Source: Sulfurovum sp. (GTDB lineage Bacteria; Campylobacterota; Campylobacteria; Campylobacterales; Sulfurovaceae). From it: a stretch of 45,803 nucleotides of DNA. The stretch spans positions 1 to 45,803 of the forward strand of contig JAGSGJ010000013.1 in the NCBI GenBank assembly GCA_023955225.1. Direction: 5' to 3'. A model generated the notes under the pieces. It was not told the origin of the DNA. It searched no databases and saw nothing but the letters and a program-made list of their open reading frames with translations. The position numbers and the translations under genes are program-made. Shown here one piece after another: positions 33,335 to 41,425 of the stretch (within the stretch, counting starts at the first letter, position 1; the number at the start of each line of letters is the position of its first letter).

Positions 33335-34987
33335 TTACTTTTGCTTCTCTTGCACTCTTTGTTTACAAGCAGCAACATCCATACAGAACATACCTTTGCC
33401 TTTTTTAGCAGGTTTAAGTTCTTCTATGTTTTCGTTACCACATTTTTTACATTTATTCTCATCTGAAACGACAACAGTTTCGGGTTTAGGTGCTTCTGGT
33501 TTCATAGCCGGGAAGAGAAGTACGTCACGGATGCTGTGCTGGTTTGTCAGCATCATCACAAGTCTGTCTATGCCTATACCTTCACCAGCTGTGGGTGTCA
33601 TACCGTAGCTGAGTGCTTTGACATAGTCTGTATCCATGTGCATTGCTTCATCATCACCAGTGGCTTCTTTGGTATCTACTTGTCCTTTAAATCTCTCATA
33701 TTGATCGATAGGATCGTTGAGCTCAGAGAAACCGTTGGCTATCTCTTTCCCTGCCATGAAAAGTTCAAAACGCTCTGCAATATCCGGATTGTCATCACTT
33801 CTTCTTGCAAGTGGTGAAATATCTATTGGGAAATCTGTGATATAGGTAGGATTGATGAGTTTTCCCTCAACAAATTCATCAAAGAGTTCAGCTTGTAAAT
33901 ACCCTAACGTAAGATTAGGAGCCACTTTGACATTATGCTCTCTAAGGTAAGCCAATGCTTTTTCTTTATCTGTAGCAACATCTGCAGGCACAGCACCTAT
34001 ACTTGTAAGTGACTCGATGTATGGTATTTTTGCAAATGGTGTTGCAAAGTCTATTTCAAGATCACCGTAGGGCAGTTTTCTTTCAAGACCAAGGTTATCA
34101 AAGAGGTAGTCAAATAACTCTTCGGTGATCTCCATGAGTTCGATGTATGTTTTGTATGCCCAGTAAAACTCTATCATAGTAAATTCAGGATTATGCGTAT
34201 GGTCCATCCCTTCATTTCTAAAGTTTCTGTTTATCTCAAATACAGCTTCCATTCCACCAACGATAAGACGCTTGAGGTAAAGCTCTGGTGCAATACGCAA
34301 ATAACGCTCAACATCCAAAGCATTATGATGTGTTACAAATGGTCGTGCATTTGCTCCACCAGGGATAGGGTGCATCATAGGCGTTTCAACTTCTAAAAAT
34401 GTTTTGTCTTCAAAAAATCTTCTTACGAGTGAAACGATCTTACTACGCATCACAAAATTTTGTTTTACCTCAGGGTTCATGATCATATCAAGGTAACGTT
34501 GTCTGTATCTAAGTTCATGGTCCTGAAGTCCGTGGAACTTTTCAGGCAATGGAGAGATAGATTTGGAAACGATTTTCATCTCTTTACAGTGAAGCGTAAG
34601 TTCTCCTGTCTGTGTGACAAAAGGGTATCCTGTTGCTTCAATGATATCACCGACTTCAAAGAGTTTTTTTGCCACATTGTTATAGAAACCTTCTGGAAGG
34701 TCATCTCTATTGTAATAGATCTGAACCAAACCTGCTGCATCTTCTATTTTTGCAAAAGCAGCTTTCCCCATGATACGAACAAACTTGAGTCTACCTGTAA
34801 GTGAGTATATTTTACTCTCATCTTTTTTCTCATCAGTATCTTGCTCTTTGATATAAGCACATTCTTCTAAAAACTCTGTAGAAGGGGTTCCCTTTTGTAT
34901 TTGGTTAGGGTAAGGATTGATACCTTCTTCTCTTAGTTTCTCTGTTTTTTTGATTCGTTCTTGAATATATTGATTTTCAAATATCAA
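33335..34987 (-). CDS. lysS: Lysyl-tRNA synthetase (class II) with C-terminal Cys-rich extension
   Basis: Charges tRNA-Lys. 550 residues, about 45 longer than the common form. The OB-fold anticodon domain (YSLTGRLKFVRIMGKAAF) is followed by class II motifs 1 (FFEDKTFLEVETPMMHPIPGGANARPF, core EVETPMM), 2 (FRNEGMDHTHNPEFTMIEFY, core FRNEGMDHTHNPE) and 3 (GEGIGIDRLVMML). After the normal end comes an extra segment with CKKC and later C-x5-C (FCMDVAACKQ), which resembles a small zinc ribbon. The start is TTG at 34987, supported by AGGAGA seven bases upstream. Confidence 0.95.
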   Translation of the reverse strand: MIFENQYIQERIKKTEKLREEGINPYPNQIQKGTPSTEFLEECAYIKEQDTDEKKDESKIYSLTGRLKFVRIMGKAAFAKIEDAAGLVQIYYNRDDLPEGFYNNVAKKLFEVGDIIEATGYPFVTQTGELTLHCKEMKIVSKSISPLPEKFHGLQDHELRYRQRYLDMIMNPEVKQNFVMRSKIVSLVRRFFEDKTFLEVETPMMHPIPGGANARPFVTHHNALDVERYLRIAPELYLKRLIVGGMEAVFEINRNFRNEGMDHTHNPEFTMIEFYWAYKTYIELMEITEELFDYLFDNLGLERKLPYGDLEIDFATPFAKIPYIESLTSIGAVPADVATDKEKALAYLREHNVKVAPNLTLGYLQAELFDEFVEGKLINPTYITDFPIDISPLARRSDDNPDIAERFELFMAGKEIANGFSELNDPIDQYERFKGQVDTKEATGDDEAMHMDTDYVKALSYGMTPTAGEGIGIDRLVMMLTNQHSIRDVLLFPAMKPEAPKPETVVVSDENKCKKCGNENIEELKPAKKGKGMFCMDVAACKQRVQEKQK

Positions 34988-35019
34988 GCTGTCTCCTGTT
35001 GTTAGTCTAATTATTGAAT

Positions 35020-35049
35020 GTCTATAGAAAAACTCTATAGACTTTTTTT
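35020..35049 (+). terminator. Terminator-like hairpin in the lysS-fur gap, reading plus
   Basis: GTCTATAG (35020-35027) and CTATAGAC (35035-35042) form a perfect 8-bp stem with a 7-base loop, followed at once by seven T on the plus strand. The genes on both sides are on minus, where no U-run follows the same hairpin. See findings. Confidence 0.45.
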
Positions 35050-35081
35050 AACGTTGTGTTTTATGAACGTGTTAAGTCTTT

Positions 35082-35519
35082 TTATTGACAATTTTCACAT
35101 ATACCTAGGATCTTCATCGTATGGCCTGTCATTTGAAAATTGAATCTTTTGGCTATCTCTTCTTGTCTGCTTTCAATGATCTCATCGAAAAATTCTATAA
35201 TGTCACCACAGTGAGTACAGATGAGATGATCATGGTGCTTTTTGAGCCCAAGTTCATATTTTTTCCCTTGTACACCAAAAGAGATAGAACTGGCGATCTG
35301 TGAGGTTTCAAGTAACGTAAGCGTACGATATACAGTAGCAATGCCGATATTCACTTCAGGGTACTGCTCTTTAAGTAACGTATAAATATCCTCAGGTGTA
35401 AAGTGCCCATCATTTTCATAAAGGAACTTTAATACAAGTTCTCGTTGTTTTGTGAACTTCAGTGAGTTTTCTTTTAGAAGTGTTTGGAACTTTTCTAAAA
35501 GTAGAGGATATGCAATCAT
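35082..35519 (-). CDS. fur: Ferric uptake regulator (Fur family)
   Basis: 145 residues. Winged-helix DNA-binding part (1-80: HFTPEDIYTLLKEQYPEVNIGIATVYRTL, core GIATVYRTL) and a metal-binding dimer domain with HHDHLICTHCGDIIEF and C-terminal CENC, the structural zinc site. The neighbours cvpA upstream and lysS-glyA downstream match the Campylobacter fur-lysS-glyA order as I recall it, which supports Fur rather than PerR or Zur. Iron would be the co-repressor. Confidence 0.9.
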   Translation of the reverse strand: MIAYPLLLEKFQTLLKENSLKFTKQRELVLKFLYENDGHFTPEDIYTLLKEQYPEVNIGIATVYRTLTLLETSQIASSISFGVQGKKYELGLKKHHDHLICTHCGDIIEFFDEIIESRQEEIAKRFNFQMTGHTMKILGICENCQ

Positions 35520-35527
35520 AGTGAACC

Positions 35528-36175
35528 TTATTTCTCTGTAGTAATATCGGTTACACCTATCGAAGCATTTGTCTCAACTGAAACATTCGACTCAACTGAA
35601 GTATTCATATCGACAGGAGCAACGACTTCTGTTACATCAGAAACAGTCAGACCCAAATCAGATGTATCAAGATTGATAAGGTATGAACCTGCTTCTTGAA
35701 GGTATGGATACAGTACAGAATCATTCACATATTTTTCTAGGTTATCTTTCACAAGTGTTACATTTGATAAAGCAGTTACAATCAACGCAAAAATTAGGAA
35801 ATACTTTCCTCCCCCTGCGATAAAACCAAAAAGACGATTGAGAAAACCCAAGCCACTTTCACTGGTAAGTTTAGAAAAGATAGAACCAAGAACGGTAGCA
35901 CTCAACCAAATAACGATTAAAATTGCAAGGAAACCAACGAGTTTCAGTAATGATGCATTTTCTAAGTGTAAAAAGTTTGTATCAATAAATGTTGCAGCTT
36001 TATCAGAGAGTCTAGAAGCAAAGTACACCCCTCCTACAAGACCTAGAAGACCAAATACCTCTTTTATAAACCCTTGCATAAAACCTTTGATCCCCAGTAT
36101 TAGTACTATGGCTGCAATCGTGACATCAAAGTAGTTAAAGTCCATCATCGCAAAACTTTCCATTGAAAAATCCAT
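35528..36175 (-). CDS. CvpA family membrane protein
   Basis: 215 residues with four predicted membrane helices in the first 160 residues and the CvpA pattern: YFDVTIAAIVLILGIKGFMQGFIKEVFGLLG at the start (core GFIKEVFGLLG) and GFLNRLFGFIAGGGKYF later. A Thr/Ser/Val-rich C-terminal tail follows. CvpA proteins affect colicin V production and bile resistance in enterics; the mechanism is unclear. AGGGGA eight bases before the ATG at 36175 supports the first of three closely spaced Met codons. The fur gene follows after eight bases. Confidence 0.88.
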   Translation of the reverse strand: MDFSMESFAMMDFNYFDVTIAAIVLILGIKGFMQGFIKEVFGLLGLVGGVYFASRLSDKAATFIDTNFLHLENASLLKLVGFLAILIVIWLSATVLGSIFSKLTSESGLGFLNRLFGFIAGGGKYFLIFALIVTALSNVTLVKDNLEKYVNDSVLYPYLQEAGSYLINLDTSDLGLTVSDVTEVVAPVDMNTSVESNVSVETNASIGVTDITTEK

Positions 36176-36224
36176 ATCATTATCCCCTATTCTTTACTAT
36201 AATTTTGCGTATTGTATCTATATA

Positions 36225-36246
36225 TCTCTAAAAATGCTTTTAGAGA
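36225..36246 (-). terminator. Hairpin between pilT and cvpA
   Basis: A perfect 9-bp stem, TCTCTAAAA with TTTTAGAGA, and a 4-base loop, 16 bases after the pilT stop. No U-run follows on minus (it reads TATATAGA), while the plus side has CATTTTT. A probable end of the gatC-arsC-pilT unit. Confidence 0.4.
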
Positions 36247-36261
36247 CATTTTTACTTACAT

Positions 36262-37320
36262 CTATATTTTTCCAGAAAGCTCATCCGGTCTGTTCGCATA
36301 CTGTAAAGCGATGTCGCGAGTTATCTTTCCGTCTTTTAGGAATTTAAGCAGTGCCTGTGTTTGCGTTTGCATACCGGTATTACCCTGACCTAGTTGCATT
36401 TGTGAATATAATTGGTGTACTTTATCTTCACGAATAAGGTTTGAGATCGCGTGATTGGTAACCAGGATCTCTGAAGCAGCCACACGACCTCCACCTAACT
36501 TAGGTAGAAGTGCCTGTGCGACAATAGCAACCAGTGAAGAGGCGATCATTGCTCTGATCTGTGGTTGTTCATCACCTGTAAATACATCGATAATACGGTT
36601 AATGGTTCCCGGTGCAGAAGAGGTATGCAGTGTGCCAAATACAAGGTGACCTGTTTCAGCCGCGGTAAGTCCAGCTTCAATGGTTTCTTTATCTCTCATT
36701 TCCCCGATAAGTATGATGTCTGGATCCTGACGCATAGCATATTTGAGTGCTTTTGAAAAAGAAGCGGTATCTTCACCTACACCTCTATGTGAGAAAACAC
36801 ATTTTTTGTTTTGGTGGATAAATTCCACAGGATCTTCAACGGTGATGATGTGTTTTTGTTCATGAAGGTTTATCTCATTAAGCATCGCAGCCAGAGTTGT
36901 TGATTTACCAGAACCTGTTGGCCCGGTTACCAAAATAAGTCCTTTTTCTCTTTTAATGAGAGTTTTATAGACTTCAGGAGCACCCAGATCATCCAATGAA
37001 GGCACATCAATAGGAATAATCCTAAAAGCTGCAGCAGTATCACCCAATGTTCGATAATAGTTCGCTCTGAATCGTCCTATACCAGGAAGTAAAAGTGCGA
37101 AGTCAAGTTCATCATACTCTTCAAATTGTTGTTTTTGCTTTTCTGTGATAAGAGAATAACACATTTCCTCAATATCATCTCCTGTAAGGGTAGGAAGATT
37201 TACAGGTTTAAGCACACCGTCAAGTCTTATTTGTGGTTCTGTACGACTTACGAGGTGAAGGTCTGATGCCCCATGTGTAACAACACTCTGAAGCAGTTTT
37301 TTGATATCAAAAGCAGCCAT
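36262..37320 (-). CDS. pilT: PilT-type twitching motility ATPase
   Basis: Hexameric ATPase that retracts type IV pili, used in twitching and DNA uptake. 352 residues. Order of motifs: HGASDLHL near the start, GRFRANYY, Walker A GPTGSGKST, Asp box (ITVEDPVEFIH), Walker B-like ILIGEMRDKETI, His box LVFGTLHTSSAPGTINRIID, and QALLPK. GEMRD and the short N-terminus favour PilT over PilB. No other pilus gene is nearby. Its presence fits dprA-dependent natural transformation. Confidence 0.94.
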   Translation of the reverse strand: MAAFDIKKLLQSVVTHGASDLHLVSRTEPQIRLDGVLKPVNLPTLTGDDIEEMCYSLITEKQKQQFEEYDELDFALLLPGIGRFRANYYRTLGDTAAAFRIIPIDVPSLDDLGAPEVYKTLIKREKGLILVTGPTGSGKSTTLAAMLNEINLHEQKHIITVEDPVEFIHQNKKCVFSHRGVGEDTASFSKALKYAMRQDPDIILIGEMRDKETIEAGLTAAETGHLVFGTLHTSSAPGTINRIIDVFTGDEQPQIRAMIASSLVAIVAQALLPKLGGGRVAASEILVTNHAISNLIREDKVHQLYSQMQLGQGNTGMQTQTQALLKFLKDGKITRDIALQYANRPDELSGKI

Positions 37321-37333
37321 GATTATCCTTTTT

Positions 37334-37675
37334 TTAATGTATGGTTTCTAGATATTGAGACTCATTATACCCAACTATCACCTTGTTATCAAGCTCAATA
37401 ACCGGTCGTTTAATGAGCATGTTCTCTTTTGCAAGCCATAGTTGTTTATCTTTGTCAGAAAGAGCAAGTTCTTTTAGTTTTAAGGTTCGGTAGGTCGTGC
37501 CTCTGGTATTGAAGAGAGTTTGTATATCGGTATGTTTTAACCATGAGGTTATGGTATTTTGATCTACTGGAGTTTCACGAAAATCTATAAATTCGTGATC
37601 AATTTCATGGGATTTAAGATATTTTATTGCTTTTCTGACACTGTCACAGTTTTTAATACCATAAATTTTTAACAT
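37334..37675 (-). CDS. ArsC/Spx-like thioredoxin-fold protein (YffB type)
   Basis: 113 residues, the size and pattern of the ArsC/Spx family: LKIYGIKNCDSVRKAIKYL with one Cys followed by Asp, FIDFRETPVD, FNTRGTTYR, MLIKRPVIELDN and the end VGYNESQY. The single Cys without CxxC and the NTRGTTYR motif match YffB-type members, which lack proven arsenate reductase activity and may reduce mixed disulfides. It lies between gatC and pilT, 9 and 13 bases apart, on the same strand. Confidence 0.85.
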   Translation of the reverse strand: MLKIYGIKNCDSVRKAIKYLKSHEIDHEFIDFRETPVDQNTITSWLKHTDIQTLFNTRGTTYRTLKLKELALSDKDKQLWLAKENMLIKRPVIELDNKVIVGYNESQYLETIH

Positions 37676-37684
37676 GTATTTAAT

Positions 37685-37975
37685 TTACTCGATGATCGCT
37701 GGTACGATAAAGAAATCATCTTTACCTTGTGGCGCATGAGACAAGATGTCTTTTGCAATGGTATTTGCTTCCCTAGGTGTATCTTCTCTTAAAGGTGTAC
37801 CACCATCAAGTGTTGAAAATGAAGGGTCCAGTGCATCGGTATCAAGTTCATTAAGATTGTCAATGTAATTGAGGATACCTGAAAGTTGCTCTATGACCTC
37901 TTCTTTTTTAGAGTCATCGATCTTCAGGTGTGAGAGTTTTTCGAGTTTAGCTAAAACGGTGTTATCTATATGCAT
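37685..37975 (-). CDS. gatC: Asp-tRNA(Asn)/Glu-tRNA(Gln) amidotransferase subunit C
   Basis: 96 residues, standard length. The GatC pattern is clear: LAKLEKLSHLKIDDSKKEEVIEQLSGILNYIDNLNELDT (cores LEKLSHLKID and ILNYIDNLNELDT), then LREDTP and the C-terminal DDFFIVPAIIE. GatC holds the GatA and GatB subunits together for tRNA-dependent amidation; gatA and gatB are not in the window. A minus-strand TATAAT lies about 25-30 bases before the start, in the gap shared with the divergent FTR-like gene. Confidence 0.93.
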   Translation of the reverse strand: MHIDNTVLAKLEKLSHLKIDDSKKEEVIEQLSGILNYIDNLNELDTDALDPSFSTLDGGTPLREDTPREANTIAKDILSHAPQGKDDFFIVPAIIE

Positions 37976-38080
37976 ACTGTGCCTTATTCTTATTATAGTT
38001 TATTTTATGATTTCTCTTATTATATATTAATTTAGTTTAAGATATAACTACAAACTAAAATGACCATTAAGGCTAAAAGT

Positions 38081-38422
38081 ATGCAACAATTAGATATGAA
38101 TTCAGAAGAGTTTAAAACAGAACTGGAAAAAACACAGAAATTTACAGACAAAGTATGTGAAAGTCAGGGATGGGTTTATAATAGTAATGAAGATGTCAAT
38201 GAAGGTGTGACCATGGGACTGGCACGTCATAAATTACTTTTTGGTAAAAGATTTTGTCCTTGTTTTATGGTTGAACCTGATGAATCAAAACCAGGTAAAT
38301 TTAAAAGTACAGATGACAGAATCTGTCCATGTAAGCCGGCGATAGAAAATGAGATCCCTGAAAATGGTGTGTGTCATTGTCAGATTTTTTGTACACCTGA
38401 GTACAGAGCAGAACATAATTAA
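38081..38422 (+). CDS. Ferredoxin-thioredoxin reductase catalytic chain-like protein
   Basis: 113 residues from the ATG at 38081, chosen because AAGG stands eight bases before it; an upstream ATG at 38060 has none. Seven Cys match the FTR catalytic chain: CESQGW early, then CPC, CPC and CHC, plus a last Cys in QIFC. In plant FTR these bind a [4Fe-4S] cluster next to a redox disulfide that reduces thioredoxin. Spacing differs: 20 residues between the CPC motifs and 13 before CHC, against 16 and 8 in the classic form. No thioredoxin reductase-type partner adjoins it. Related proteins occur in non-photosynthetic anaerobes. Confidence 0.88.
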   Translation: MQQLDMNSEEFKTELEKTQKFTDKVCESQGWVYNSNEDVNEGVTMGLARHKLLFGKRFCPCFMVEPDESKPGKFKSTDDRICPCKPAIENEIPENGVCHCQIFCTPEYRAEHN

Positions 38423-38468
38423 GTAAAAGATATTTTTAAATTAACAGCAGGTTATAATATTGATTGAC

Positions 38469-38474
38469 TATAAT
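38469..38474 (+). promoter_or_regulatory. Candidate -10 boxes for the rhodanese-dapE unit
   Basis: TATAAT at 38469-38474, about 33 bases before the rhodanese ATG. A second TATAAT lies at 38453-38458, so two start sites are possible. Confidence 0.45.
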
Positions 38475-38506
38475 ACGCGATTATTTTAATGCTAGGAGGC
38501 AATAAC

Positions 38507-38851
38507 ATGCAAACACTACTCGAACAAAATGATGTTAGTTCAGAAGAGTTACATACGCTACTGCAAGCAAGAGACGAAGGGAAAGCAGATTTTATCTTGG
38601 TTGATGTAAGAGAAGATATGGAGTTTAACATGGGACACATTAAAGGTGTAGATATGCTTAAACCCACTACTGATTTTCAACACTGGGCACAAGATTTTTT
38701 GAATGAAACGAAAGATAAGACTGTCATCTTTACCTGCCGTACAGGTAGTAGAAGTGGACAGGTACAAAATGTGTTTAAGCAAAATGGTCATACAGGAGTA
38801 TTAAACCATTTTGGCGGTATTGTGACCTATTATGGAGAAATAGAAAAATAA
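38507..38851 (+). CDS. Rhodanese-like domain protein
   Basis: 114 residues from the ATG at 38507, seven bases after a perfect AGGAGG; an upstream in-frame ATG at 38489 precedes that site and is rejected. Single rhodanese domain: ILVDVREDMEFNMGHIKGV, then the active-site loop VIFTCRTGSRSGQV with the persulfide Cys, and HFGGIVTYYG. Such proteins carry sulfane sulfur as a Cys persulfide. No signal peptide, so cytoplasmic. The yqiA-like gene follows after one base. Confidence 0.9.
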   Translation: MQTLLEQNDVSSEELHTLLQARDEGKADFILVDVREDMEFNMGHIKGVDMLKPTTDFQHWAQDFLNETKDKTVIFTCRTGSRSGQVQNVFKQNGHTGVLNHFGGIVTYYGEIEK

Positions 38852-38852
38852 T

Positions 38853-39401
38853 ATGTCTAAGATCCTCTATCTTCATGGTTTTGCATCTTGCGGAGAGGGG
38901 AATAAATCTTTACTCCTTAAATCCTATTTTGGTGCAGACAATGTCATTGCACCGGATCTTCCTCCTTCCCCTATAGATGCTATGGATACGATTGAAGAAA
39001 TTCTAGGATCTTCAAAAGTTGATATCCTGATAGGTTCATCGTTAGGCGGGTATTATGCGACTGTACTAGCTGAAAAATACCGTATGAAAGCCATACTTCT
39101 TAACCCATCAACCCAACCATGGGAAACGTTGGCTGCATACACAGGGTGGCAAAAACGTTTTTGTGATGAAGAAGTATTTGAATTTAAACCTGTCTATTTA
39201 GAACAACTTAAAATGTTACAAACAGCTCCAGATAAAGGTAAATATCTACTCCTTTTGCAAAGCGGGGACGAAGTGTTAGATTATACTAAAGCACAATCTC
39301 TCTATAATAAACACAAAATTATCGTTGAGTATGGTGGAAATCACCGTTTTGAAAATTTAGATGAGTATCTCTCAATGGTAGAAAAATTTATAAATAAATG
39401 A
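38853..39401 (+). CDS. YqiA-type alpha/beta hydrolase (esterase)
   Basis: 182 residues with the compact YqiA/YcfP fold: ILYLHGFASCGEGNKS (oxyanion HGF), the nucleophile elbow IGSSLGGYYA, Asp in LQSGDEVLDY and His in GGNHRFEN. YqiA of E. coli hydrolyses short-chain esters in vitro; the real substrate is unknown. It sits between the rhodanese gene (1-base gap) and dapE (6-base gap). Confidence 0.88.
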   Translation: MSKILYLHGFASCGEGNKSLLLKSYFGADNVIAPDLPPSPIDAMDTIEEILGSSKVDILIGSSLGGYYATVLAEKYRMKAILLNPSTQPWETLAAYTGWQKRFCDEEVFEFKPVYLEQLKMLQTAPDKGKYLLLLQSGDEVLDYTKAQSLYNKHKIIVEYGGNHRFENLDEYLSMVEKFINK

Positions 39402-39407
39402 GTCTGA

Positions 39408-40505
39408 ATGAATGTAGTTGACCTATTGCTCAAACTGTTGAGTTTTGAATCTTTGACACCAGATGATGCAGGATCGTTAAAGTTTATAGAAGAGTATCTT
39501 GATGATTATCAAGCTGTATATGTAAACAAAGAGGGTGTTAAAAACCTCATGTTAAGTAAAAAGTTCGCAGATGGACCGCATCTTTGTTTTGCCGGTCATG
39601 TAGATATAGTTCCTGCCGGAGATGGCTGGGATACAAATCCTTTTGTCCCAGTGATCAAAGAGGGTAATATTTATGCTCGCGGTGCACAAGACATGAAGAG
39701 CGGTGTGGCTGCTTTTGTACAAACATGTAAAGAAATTGAACATTTTGAAGGTACACTCTCAGTACTGCTTACCTCCGATGAAGAAGGAGAGGCTACGTAT
39801 GGTACGATTGTGATGCTTGAACACCTTAAAGAGATAGGGTTTTTGCCAGATTACTGTATTGTTGCAGAGCCAACGTGTGAGACTGTATTTGGTGATGCTA
39901 TTAAGATAGGAAGACGAGGTTCTATTAACGGATATTTAACGTTAAAGGGGAAGCAGGGACATGCAGCCTATCCGGAAAAAGCAATTAACCCGGTACATCA
40001 GATCTCCACTGTTTTAGAGAAAATTGCAGGGATTGACTTGGACAATGGTGATGATGATTTTGCTCCTAGTCAAATGGTGATTACTGATATCCGTGCAGGT
40101 ATGGAAGTGACAAATGTTACACCGGGTGCATTAAAAATGATGTTTAATGTACGTAACTCCACTAAAACTACACAAGAAGAGGTTAAACTCCACATAGCCA
40201 AATGTTTTGACGGCTTAGATTATAGTTTGGAATTAACACAAGGCTCATACCCGTTTGTCACCAAAAGAGATTCAAAGATAGTCAAGAAGCTCGCTTCAAG
40301 CATCAAAAGTATTACGGGACTCGAAACAAAACTTTCCACTGCAGGTGGTACCAGTGACGCTAGATATATGGGGGCATTTGGTATCGATGTTGTAGAGTTC
40401 GGTGTTATAAATGATACCATTCATGCACCAAATGAAAGAACATCCATCAAAGAAGTGGAAGCTCTTTGTAGCGTGTTTAAAGATACAGTGAAACATTTTA
40501 ATTAA
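39408..40505 (+). CDS. dapE: Succinyl-diaminopimelate desuccinylase
   Basis: Releases succinate from N-succinyl-LL-diaminopimelate on the way to lysine and meso-DAP for peptidoglycan. 365 residues, M20 dinuclear zinc peptidase fold: FAGHVDIVPAGDGW (His, Asp ligands), GAQDMKSGVAAF (bridging Asp), LTSDEEGEATYGT (catalytic Glu), EPTCETVFGDAIKIGRRGS (core EPT and RRGS) and the distal His in IHAPNE. RRGS and the overall length point to DapE. Connects functionally with lysC earlier in the window. Confidence 0.95.
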   Translation: MNVVDLLLKLLSFESLTPDDAGSLKFIEEYLDDYQAVYVNKEGVKNLMLSKKFADGPHLCFAGHVDIVPAGDGWDTNPFVPVIKEGNIYARGAQDMKSGVAAFVQTCKEIEHFEGTLSVLLTSDEEGEATYGTIVMLEHLKEIGFLPDYCIVAEPTCETVFGDAIKIGRRGSINGYLTLKGKQGHAAYPEKAINPVHQISTVLEKIAGIDLDNGDDDFAPSQMVITDIRAGMEVTNVTPGALKMMFNVRNSTKTTQEEVKLHIAKCFDGLDYSLELTQGSYPFVTKRDSKIVKKLASSIKSITGLETKLSTAGGTSDARYMGAFGIDVVEFGVINDTIHAPNERTSIKEVEALCSVFKDTVKHFN

Positions 40506-40513
40506 GGATCAAT

Positions 40514-40897
40514 ATGAACAAAATAGTATTAGGACTCTTACTTCTTTCAAGTACGCTCTTTTCAGTAGAGTGGGTCAAAGATATAGATACAGCATTTGCA
40601 TTAGCAAAAAAAGAGCATAAAAATATAATAGTTTTGGTAGAGGGTGAAAACTGCAGATGGTGTAAAAAATTGAAACACCGTACTTTGTCAGATGAGGCCG
40701 TAGAGAAGAGACTTGAAAAATTTGTTACAGTAAAAGTGATGAGAGAAGACTCCTCTGCGATGTCTGTATTGCCTAAGGTAAAGGGTGTACCTAGCATTTT
40801 CTTTATGAAAGAAAACAAAGCAGTTGTCGTAGAAATTCTAGGTTATGTGAATGTAGAAGATTTTATCTCTTATATCAATGATGTAGAAAAAAAGTAG
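40514..40897 (+). CDS. Secreted thioredoxin-like protein (CRWC)
   Basis: 127 residues. A signal peptide (KIVLGLLLLSSTLFS) precedes VEWVKDIDTAFALAKKEHKNI. The thioredoxin-like fold has the dithiol site ENCRWCKKLK and cis-Pro region KGVPSIFFM. Pattern and size fit the DUF255/thioredoxin_7 type (SoxW-like), in which a periplasmic dithiol reduces bound partners. It is tandem with a paralogue 15 bases downstream sharing DxDxAFxxAKKEHKN and RWCK/KWCK. Role unknown; exported sulfur-handling or cytochrome-maturation thiols are possible. Confidence 0.87.
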   Translation: MNKIVLGLLLLSSTLFSVEWVKDIDTAFALAKKEHKNIIVLVEGENCRWCKKLKHRTLSDEAVEKRLEKFVTVKVMREDSSAMSVLPKVKGVPSIFFMKENKAVVVEILGYVNVEDFISYINDVEKK

Positions 40898-40912
40898 AGA
40901 TCAGTATTAAAC

Positions 40913-41416
40913 ATGAAAGTGATCATACCAGGTATTGCATTTATCGGGTTGCTATTTTTTCCTGGATATGGTGAAGAAACAACAAAACCAGTGAAGGTCA
41001 GTACTTTAAAAAGTAAAAAACATGAAACAATTCAAACCTTGCAAGAAAAAGAAGAAGGACTTGGAGCATTTGATAAACTGACCTGGGAAACAGATATGGA
41101 TCATGCCTTTAAACGTGCAAAAAAAGAGCATAAAAATGTGATGGTTATGGTAGAAGATGCGCGGTGTAAATGGTGTAAAAACATGAAAGTAGGTGCATTA
41201 TCTGACCCCAATGTACAGGATATACTACAATCTTATATCTTGTTAAAAGTGCAAAGATCAGATAAGACAACCGCTGATCGTATTAAAGATTTCACTGGTG
41301 CTATTCCAAGTTTTTATTTCATGCAGCCAGATCAAGAGCTGTTTGAATCTGTGGTTGGTTATTTTGTTACAGAAGATTTTTTAGGTTATCTGAATGACCT
41401 TGAAGAAGAGAACTAG
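40913..41416 (+). CDS. Secreted thioredoxin-like protein (CKWC), paralogue of the previous gene
   Basis: 167 residues. Signal peptide-like start (VIIPGIAFIGLLFFPGYG), a Lys/Glu-rich stretch to about residue 55, then LTWETDMDHAFKRAKKEHKNVMVMV, the dithiol site DARCKWCKNMK and cis-Pro in GAIPSFYFM. The core matches its upstream neighbour and ends the same way (GYFVTEDFLGYLNDLEE against GYVNVEDFISYINDVEK). The two probably arose by duplication. The histidine kinase gene follows after nine bases. Confidence 0.87.
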   Translation: MKVIIPGIAFIGLLFFPGYGEETTKPVKVSTLKSKKHETIQTLQEKEEGLGAFDKLTWETDMDHAFKRAKKEHKNVMVMVEDARCKWCKNMKVGALSDPNVQDILQSYILLKVQRSDKTTADRIKDFTGAIPSFYFMQPDQELFESVVGYFVTEDFLGYLNDLEEEN

Positions 41417-41425
41417 GTATTAACT

